Source: Adlercreutzia faecimuris (GTDB taxonomy: Bacteria; Actinomycetota; Coriobacteriia; Coriobacteriales; Eggerthellaceae). Taken from it: 64,000 bases of DNA. The stretch is taken from contig NZ_JAJMLW010000001.1 of the NCBI RefSeq assembly GCF_022669055.1, positions 620,001 through 684,000 on the forward strand. Direction: 5' to 3'. The translations under genes and the position numbers were made by a program. The notes under the pieces were generated by a model. That model worked only from the letters and a program-made list of their open reading frames with translations, was not told where the DNA came from and made no database searches. Of this stretch, positions 59,662 through 64,000 are shown piece by piece; the first letter of the stretch is position 1, and each line of letters begins with the position of its first letter.

Positions 59662-60365
59662 CGGCGCGCGACGAGGGGGCCGCCGGCCGCCGCTTCCCCG
59701 CCGCCCTGGAGGCCCTCGTGCTGCTGGCGGTGCCGGTGGCGCTCGTGGTGTGCGGGTGGTTCCAGTTCGACCAGACGGCGCTGCTCACCTTCGCGGTGGC
59801 CGCCGGCGCGCTCGGGCTGTTCTTCGCCGGCTTCGAGCGTAGCAGGCCGGCCCTGCGCCAGGTGGTGCCCACGGCGGTGCTGGGGGCGCTCGCCGCGGCG
59901 GGGCGCATCCTGTTCGCGGCGACGCCGGACGTGAAGCCCGTCAGCGCCGTGTGCATCCTGGCCGGCGCCGTGTTCGGCCGGCGCTGTGGCTTCATGGTGG
60001 GCGCGCTCGCGGCCGTCGTGTCCAACTTCTTCTTCGGCCAGGGGCCCTGGACGCCCTGGCAGATGTACGCCTGGGGCCTGGTGGGCTACCTGGCCGGGGT
60101 GCTGGCCGACGCCGGCCTTCTCGAGCGCCGCGGCGTGCTCATGGCCTACGGGTTCGCGTCGGGACTGCTGTTCGGCCTGCTCATGAACTCGTGGACCCTC
60201 GTCGGCTTCACGCACCCCATCACCTGGCAGACGGCGCTTCTGGTCTACGGCGCGGGGCTGCCCTTCGACCTGGTCCACGCCGTGTCGACCGTCGTGTTCC
60301 TGCTGGTCATCTACGTGCCCTGGCGGCGCAAGCTCCTGCGCGTGCGCGACAAGTTCGCCCTCTGA
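59658..60365 (+). CDS. ECF transporter substrate-binding (S) component, probable cobalamin
   Basis: A 235-residue membrane protein with about six helices and the helix-1-like region needed for EcfT contact. Conserved blocks include TPDVKPVSAVCILAGAVFG and NFFFGQGPWTPWQMYAWG, of the S-component class found with DUF4430 proteins in B12-riboswitch operons. It overlaps the ATPase gene by four bases (ATGA). Specificity for cobalamin is inferred from context. Confidence 0.82.
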   Translation: MTARDEGAAGRRFPAALEALVLLAVPVALVVCGWFQFDQTALLTFAVAAGALGLFFAGFERSRPALRQVVPTAVLGALAAAGRILFAATPDVKPVSAVCILAGAVFGRRCGFMVGALAAVVSNFFFGQGPWTPWQMYAWGLVGYLAGVLADAGLLERRGVLMAYGFASGLLFGLLMNSWTLVGFTHPITWQTALLVYGAGLPFDLVHAVSTVVFLLVIYVPWRRKLLRVRDKFAL

Positions 60366-60473
60366 GGACGATGCCCGCGCCCGCTGGGCGCCCTTCTCGC
60401 CCCCACGGGTCGAGGGCCTGGCCGTCCGCGGCGGCTATACTCGGGCGACCTGTCCCCGCCCGAAGGAGCCGCC

Positions 60474-61106
60474 GTGAAGAACAACAAGGTCTACCTGCCC
60501 GCCGACGCCCTCTCTCGCCACGATGACTTCGACATCCTCTTCGAGGACGGCACGCCGCTCTACCACGTGCGCGGCGACTGGTCGAGCGAGCGCGGGAAAG
60601 TGCGCTTCATCGGCCGCATGGGCGGCGAGAACTGCGTCATCAAGCCCGACGCGCAGACGCTGTCGTACTACATCCAGCTCGAGCGCCACGAGCACGCCCT
60701 GCGCACGTTCCGCCTGTTCGACCACTACTACCTGGAGGGGCGCCTGTGGCAGATCCGCGGGTCGCTCACCACGTGCCCGCTCGACTTCGTGAACGAGAAG
60801 ACGGGCCGCAAGGAGGTGCACGTCAGCCGCCGCCTGTTCCGGGGGATGGGGGACGCCTACGAGGTGCGCGTGACCGACGTGGCCAAGCTGCGCATCGCCG
60901 CGGCCGCCGTGGTGGCGCTGGCGAAGAAGGAGGAGTGGCGCGGGAAGAGCGAGGGCGAGAAGAGCCCGGAGGGTTCGAGGCTGGCGCGCCTTAGGGAGTG
61001 GGCCCTCGGCGGCCGCGGCAAGACCTACGAGGAGCTGCTCGCCACCGACCCCGCCTACGCCCAGCAAGAAGCCGCCCGCCTCGCCCGCCTAGGGGAAGCG
61101 CGCTAG
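60474..61106 (+). CDS. Uncharacterised protein, possibly LURP-one/tubby-like
   Basis: A 210-residue soluble protein with no signal or membrane segment. Residues 15-140 form a beta-rich pattern (FDILFEDGTPLYHVRGDW, VRFIGRMGGENCVIKP, HALRTFRLFDHYYLEGRLW) reminiscent of LURP-one-related tubby-like folds. The C-terminal part is helical and charged. The GTG at 60474 follows CGAAGGAG. A TATACT -10 at 60436 indicates its own promoter. Function unknown. Confidence 0.6.
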   Translation: MKNNKVYLPADALSRHDDFDILFEDGTPLYHVRGDWSSERGKVRFIGRMGGENCVIKPDAQTLSYYIQLERHEHALRTFRLFDHYYLEGRLWQIRGSLTTCPLDFVNEKTGRKEVHVSRRLFRGMGDAYEVRVTDVAKLRIAAAAVVALAKKEEWRGKSEGEKSPEGSRLARLREWALGGRGKTYEELLATDPAYAQQEAARLARLGEAR

Positions 61107-61135
61107 GGGAGCGCCCAGCGCCGCCAGCGCTACCG

Positions 61136-61184
61136 CTGCGCGCGGTAGCTCTCCCAACGCGCCCGCCAACGGCGCGCTTCCGAG
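61136..61184 (-). repeat. Dispersed repeat family C, inverted pair, left arm
   Basis: The minus strand reads CTCGGAAGCGCGCCGTTGGC and onward to the GCGCGC end. It faces copy 61256-61305, together forming a large inverted repeat in the 292-base gap between 61106 and 61399. Confidence 0.65.
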
Positions 61185-61255
61185 GAGAGAGAGGGGGGGG
61201 GAGACGCGCCCCGAGGAGGGGAGGGCGCCTCCCCGGCAGCGCGCTGCCCCCCCGT

Positions 61256-61305
61256 CTCGGAAGCGCGCCGTTGGCGGGCGCCTGGCGTTGGGCTGTCGCG
61301 CGCAC
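61256..61305 (+). repeat. Dispersed repeat family C, inverted pair, right arm
   Basis: TCTCGGAAGCGCGCCGTTGG through GTCGCGCGCAC, complementary to 61136-61184 over at least 25 bases of perfect pairing at the inner ends. Confidence 0.65.
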
Positions 61306-61357
61306 GTGGGGGAGGGGTGCCTGGCGAGGACTTCTGCTCTTCCCTGCCTTCCATCTG

Positions 61358-61377
61358 TTATCCTTATCCGAGGATAA
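61358..61377. promoter_or_regulatory. Palindrome before the NTPase gene
   Basis: TTATCC (61358-61363) and GGATAA (61372-61377) around an 8-base spacer that itself repeats TTATCC. It overlaps a GATAAT -10-like site about 20 bases before the GTG at 61399. Confidence 0.5.
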
Positions 61378-61398
61378 TCTTGCGAGAAGGGATGCGCG

Positions 61399-62016
61399 GT
61401 GCTGTTCGTACTGACGGGGCGGATCCAGGTGGGGAAGACGCGGTGGCTTGAGGGGCTGGCGGGCGACCTCGTTGCGGCGGGGGTTCCCGTGCGCGGGGTG
61501 TTGGCGCCGGGGGACTGGGTGGCCTCGGACGGGCCGCGCGCCGACGCCCACGGCTTCGAGAAGCGCGGCATCGACCAGGTGCTCCTGCCCCAGGGCGAGC
61601 GCATCCCCTTCGCGCGCCGGCGCGACCTGGCCGAGGCTGCGGGCATCGCCGATGCTGCCAGCCAGAGCGCCCAGGCGCAGCTGGGCTGGGCCATCGACGA
61701 CGCGGCCCTCGCCCACGTGAACGCCCACCTGGCGTCCCTCGCCCCGCTGGCCGACGCGTCGGGCGTCGCCCCCGGCTTGCTCGTGGTCGACGAGCTCGGG
61801 CGCCTGGAGCTGGAATGCGGCGGCGGCCTCGTCGAGGCGCTGGCCCTGTTGGATCGCGGCCCGCGCCCCGCGTGGCCCCACGCGCTGGCGGTGGCGCGCG
61901 ACCGCCTGGCCGACCGCGCGGCCGAGCGCCTCGGCGCCGCCTGGGGCGGCGCGCGGGCCATCGCCCCCGACGAGGCCTCCCGCAGCGCCGTCCTCGCCGC
62001 CTTCAGTCTCGCCTAG
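61399..62016 (+). CDS. THEP1-type nucleoside-triphosphatase
   Basis: A 205-residue P-loop protein with Walker A TGRIQVGKTR near the N-terminus and a Walker-B-like LLVVDELGRLE at about 130-140. This is the NTPase (THEP1-like) family, whose members often sit beside metal or cofactor transporters. The start is a GTG at 61399 with GAGAAGGG upstream. A FecCD-type importer follows, and both promoters hold AT-rich palindromes, so coregulation is likely. Substrate unknown. Confidence 0.75.
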   Translation: MLFVLTGRIQVGKTRWLEGLAGDLVAAGVPVRGVLAPGDWVASDGPRADAHGFEKRGIDQVLLPQGERIPFARRRDLAEAAGIADAASQSAQAQLGWAIDDAALAHVNAHLASLAPLADASGVAPGLLVVDELGRLELECGGGLVEALALLDRGPRPAWPHALAVARDRLADRAAERLGAAWGGARAIAPDEASRSAVLAAFSLA

Positions 62017-62083
62017 CTCCCAACCCGCTGCCGCTGGCTGCCAGGATATCGCCGCCCGTCGCTCATCAATACGCCTCCTCATC

Positions 62084-62156
62084 ATTATTCTCATTGAAAA
62101 ATAATCAAAGGCGTTATATTATCCTCACTAAAGATTATTCATAAATAAGAATAATC
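62084..62156. promoter_or_regulatory. AT-rich operator region of the FecCD importer
   Basis: Two palindromes stand in sharp AT-rich contrast: ATTATT...AATAAT at 62084-62105, and a perfect GATTATTC (62133-62140) with GAATAATC (62149-62156). A CGTTATATT segment lies between. The pattern resembles Fur-, DtxR- or ModE-type metal-responsive operators. Confidence 0.6.
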
Positions 62157-62178
62157 ATAACGAGGGAAGGGGGACGCC

Positions 62179-63297
62179 ATGGGGGAGGAAACGCGCCCAG
62201 CGCCAGGCACCGGGGTCGCCGCGTCGCCCGCCGCGCCGGGTACCGAGGCCGCTGCGTCGCCCGGCGGCTGCGGCTGCCCGCGGGCATCCCGCGCCGCGCG
62301 CCGCGGCCGCCTCGTCATCGTCGGGCTCGCCGTGTTCGCGGTGCTGGCCGCCGGCGCCTCCCTCCTGCTGGGGCGCTACCCCATCGACCCCTCCCAAGCC
62401 GTCGCCCTGCTGGTCGACCAGGTCGTCCCCCTCCCGCAGACCTGGACCGACCAGCAGGCGACCCTCTTCTTCAACGTGCGCCTGCCGCGCATCCTGCTCG
62501 CGCTCATGGTGGGCTGCTGCCTGGCCGTGGCCGGCGCCGCCTACCAGGGCACCTTCCAGAACCCGCTCGTGTCTCCGGACATTCTCGGCGCCAGCCAGGG
62601 CGCCGCGTTCGGCGCGGCCGTCGCCATCCTGCTGGGCCTCGGATCGGTGGGCGTGTCGCTGCTCGCCTTCGCCATGGCGCTCTTCACCGTGCTTCTCGTG
62701 CTGCTCATCAGCGCACGGGCCAAGGGCAACCACATGATGGTGGTGGTGCTGGCAGGCGTGATGGTCAGCTCGCTGTTCCAGGCGGGCGTGTCCTACGCCA
62801 AGCTGGTGGCCGACCCCACCGACGAGCTGGCCGACATCACCTACTGGCTCATGGGCAGCCTCACCGGCGCCAAGATGGCCTCGGTGGCCGCGGTCTTTCC
62901 CCTCATGCTGGCGGGGTGCGCCGTGCTCTTCGCCCTGCGCTGGCGCATCAACGTCCTCACCATGGGAGACGACGAGGCCGCCACCCTGGGCGTCAACGCC
63001 CGCCTCATCCGCGTTGTGGTCATCGTGGCGGCCACCGTCGTCACGGCCGCCAGCGTCTGCGTCACGGGCATGATCGGCTGGGTGGGCCTGGTCATCCCGC
63101 ACCTGTGCCGCATGATGGTGGGCGCCGACTACCGCCGCCTCATCCCGGCGTCCATGCTGATGGGCGCGGGGTTCCTGCTGGTGGTCGACGACGTGGCGCG
63201 CCTGGCCACCACCGCCGAGATCCCCATCGGCATCCTCACGGCCTTCGTGGGGGCGCCGTTCTTCCTGTTCCTCATCACGCGGAGGAAGAAGCTATGA
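62179..63297 (+). CDS. FecCD-family ABC permease
   Basis: A 372-residue inner-membrane permease with a ~45-residue disordered N-terminus and about ten helices. Family blocks include LFFNVRLPRILLALMVGCCL, QNPLVSPDILGASQGAAFGA, LGVNARLIRVVVI and MIGWVGLVIPHLCRMMVG. Such permeases import ferric siderophores, haem, cobalamin or, in MolBC-type systems, molybdate or tungstate. Its stop overlaps the ATPase start (ATGA). Confidence 0.9.
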   Translation: MGEETRPAPGTGVAASPAAPGTEAAASPGGCGCPRASRAARRGRLVIVGLAVFAVLAAGASLLLGRYPIDPSQAVALLVDQVVPLPQTWTDQQATLFFNVRLPRILLALMVGCCLAVAGAAYQGTFQNPLVSPDILGASQGAAFGAAVAILLGLGSVGVSLLAFAMALFTVLLVLLISARAKGNHMMVVVLAGVMVSSLFQAGVSYAKLVADPTDELADITYWLMGSLTGAKMASVAAVFPLMLAGCAVLFALRWRINVLTMGDDEAATLGVNARLIRVVVIVAATVVTAASVCVTGMIGWVGLVIPHLCRMMVGADYRRLIPASMLMGAGFLLVVDDVARLATTAEIPIGILTAFVGAPFFLFLITRRKKL

Positions 63298-64000
63298 GCA
63301 TCGAGGTTCGCAACCTGAGCTTCGCCTACGGCAGCCACGAGGTGCTGCGCGACGTGAGCTTCGCCGTCCCCGACGCCGCGCTCGTGGGAGTGCTGGGGCC
63401 CAACGGCGTGGGCAAGTCCACCCTGTTCCGCTGCATCCTGGGGCTCAACCAGGGCTATCGGGGTACCATCCTGGTCAACGGCCAGGACCTGCGCCGGCTG
63501 TCGGTGCGCGAGCGGGCGCGCGAGGTGTCCTACATCCCGCAGTCCCACGCGCCGGTGTACGACTACGAGGTGCTCGATGTGGTGCTCATGGCCACCGGCA
63601 GCGACCTCAAGATGCTCAGCAACCCGGGGAAGGCGCAGGTCAAGCGCGCCTACGCGGCCCTCGAGCGCATCGGCATCGAACGGCTGGCCCACCGCGCCTA
63701 CACCCAGATATCCGGCGGCGAGCAGCAGCTGGTGCTCATCGCCCGCGCCATCGCCCAGCAGGCCCAGACCATCATCATGGACGAGCCCACCAGCGCGCTC
63801 GACTACGGCAACACCGTGCGCGTGCTGTCCTGCGTGCGCCAGCTCGCGCGCGAGGGGCTCTCCATCATCCAGTCCACGCACAACCCCGACCAGGCGTTCC
63901 TCTACTCCGACAAGACGCTCGTCATCGACGGCGGCCGCGTCCGCGCCTTCGGCAGCCCCCACGACACCATCACCTCCGAGCTCATCAGCGACCTCTACGC
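63294..64000 (+). CDS. ABC transporter ATPase of the FecCD importer (3' end outside window)
   Basis: At least 235 residues, open to the window end. It has Walker A GPNGVGKST, signature QISGGEQQLV, Walker B TIIMDEPTSALD and the switch His in STHNPDQAF. It is a BtuD/FecE-type ATPase, translationally coupled to the permease. A binding-protein gene would be expected just beyond the window and would help identify the substrate. Confidence 0.93.
   Translation, partial: MSIEVRNLSFAYGSHEVLRDVSFAVPDAALVGVLGPNGVGKSTLFRCILGLNQGYRGTILVNGQDLRRLSVRERAREVSYIPQSHAPVYDYEVLDVVLMATGSDLKMLSNPGKAQVKRAYAALERIGIERLAHRAYTQISGGEQQLVLIARAIAQQAQTIIMDEPTSALDYGNTVRVLSCVRQLAREGLSIIQSTHNPDQAFLYSDKTLVIDGGRVRAFGSPHDTITSELISDLY

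Noticed and set aside
1-64000. tRNA, rRNA, phage or transposase genes
   Set aside because: I looked for cloverleaf-like ends, rRNA-like segments and transposase motifs and saw none; absence by eye is not proof.

Overview
The window is one continuous, very GC-rich stretch of bacterial chromosome with 49 supportable protein genes, two of them cut by the window edges. Gene content points to the Coriobacteriia and most likely the Eggerthellaceae (anaerobic gut Actinomycetota). The evidence is two bis-MGD molybdoenzyme operons, class-E-type (LAxTG) sortase signals, PadR/HAAS and GntR/DUF1648 modules, leaderless promoters and Ala/Pro-rich disordered tails. This taxonomic placement is inference; no rRNA gene is present. 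No tRNA, rRNA, CRISPR array, phage gene or transposase gene was found.

Region 1 (1-17.4 kb) looks like a self-contained sigma-54 regulon: rpoN, a GAF/AAA+/Fis enhancer-binding protein, and a molybdopterin enzyme operon. Near-identical -24/-12 elements precede both the activator and the operon. The operon holds a 56-aa protein, a Tat-less catalytic subunit related to catechol dehydroxylases, acetylene hydratase and pyrogallol transhydroxylase, a small ferredoxin, two Cys-rich zinc-ribbon proteins and two MFS permeases. An LRR / VWA / MoxR chaperone-like triad and a trigger-factor-like protein without a ribosome-binding domain follow.

Region 2 (17.6-32 kb) is mixed: arylamine N-acetyltransferase, a LexA-box-controlled Y-family polymerase with its YolD partner, a cluster of three parS sites, a PadR/HAAS unit, a glutathionylspermidine-synthase-like ATP-grasp protein, a membrane-bound XRE regulator, a SEC-C methionine aminopeptidase, a GntR/DUF1648 pair and an MFS protein.

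Region 3 (32-42 kb) is about the cell surface. A secreted 1749-aa M60 (mucin-type) metallopeptidase carries a canonical dockerin. It is translationally coupled to a cohesin-like protein with an LAPTG anchor, a possible minimal cellulosome-like protease display system. A flippase and a DUF4013 membrane protein follow.

Region 4 (42-50.5 kb) carries a DUF5714 protein, a core-deleted ArsM-like protein and a Tat-exported ArrA-like molybdoenzyme. Its Fe-S subunit, TorD-type chaperone, an aquaglyceroporin and a lipoprotein complete the block, which suggests arsenic-oxyanion or related respiration.

Region 5 (51-64 kb) holds a cobalamin-riboswitch-like leader in front of an LAPTG-anchored intrinsic-factor-like protein, a DUF4430 protein and a complete ECF transporter (T, fused A-A', S). 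It ends with a THEP1-type NTPase and a FecCD/ATPase importer whose promoters carry AT-rich palindromes.

Intergenic DNA holds at least four families of inverted or dispersed repeats. One occurs in two copies whose cores are inverted relative to identical outer flanks.
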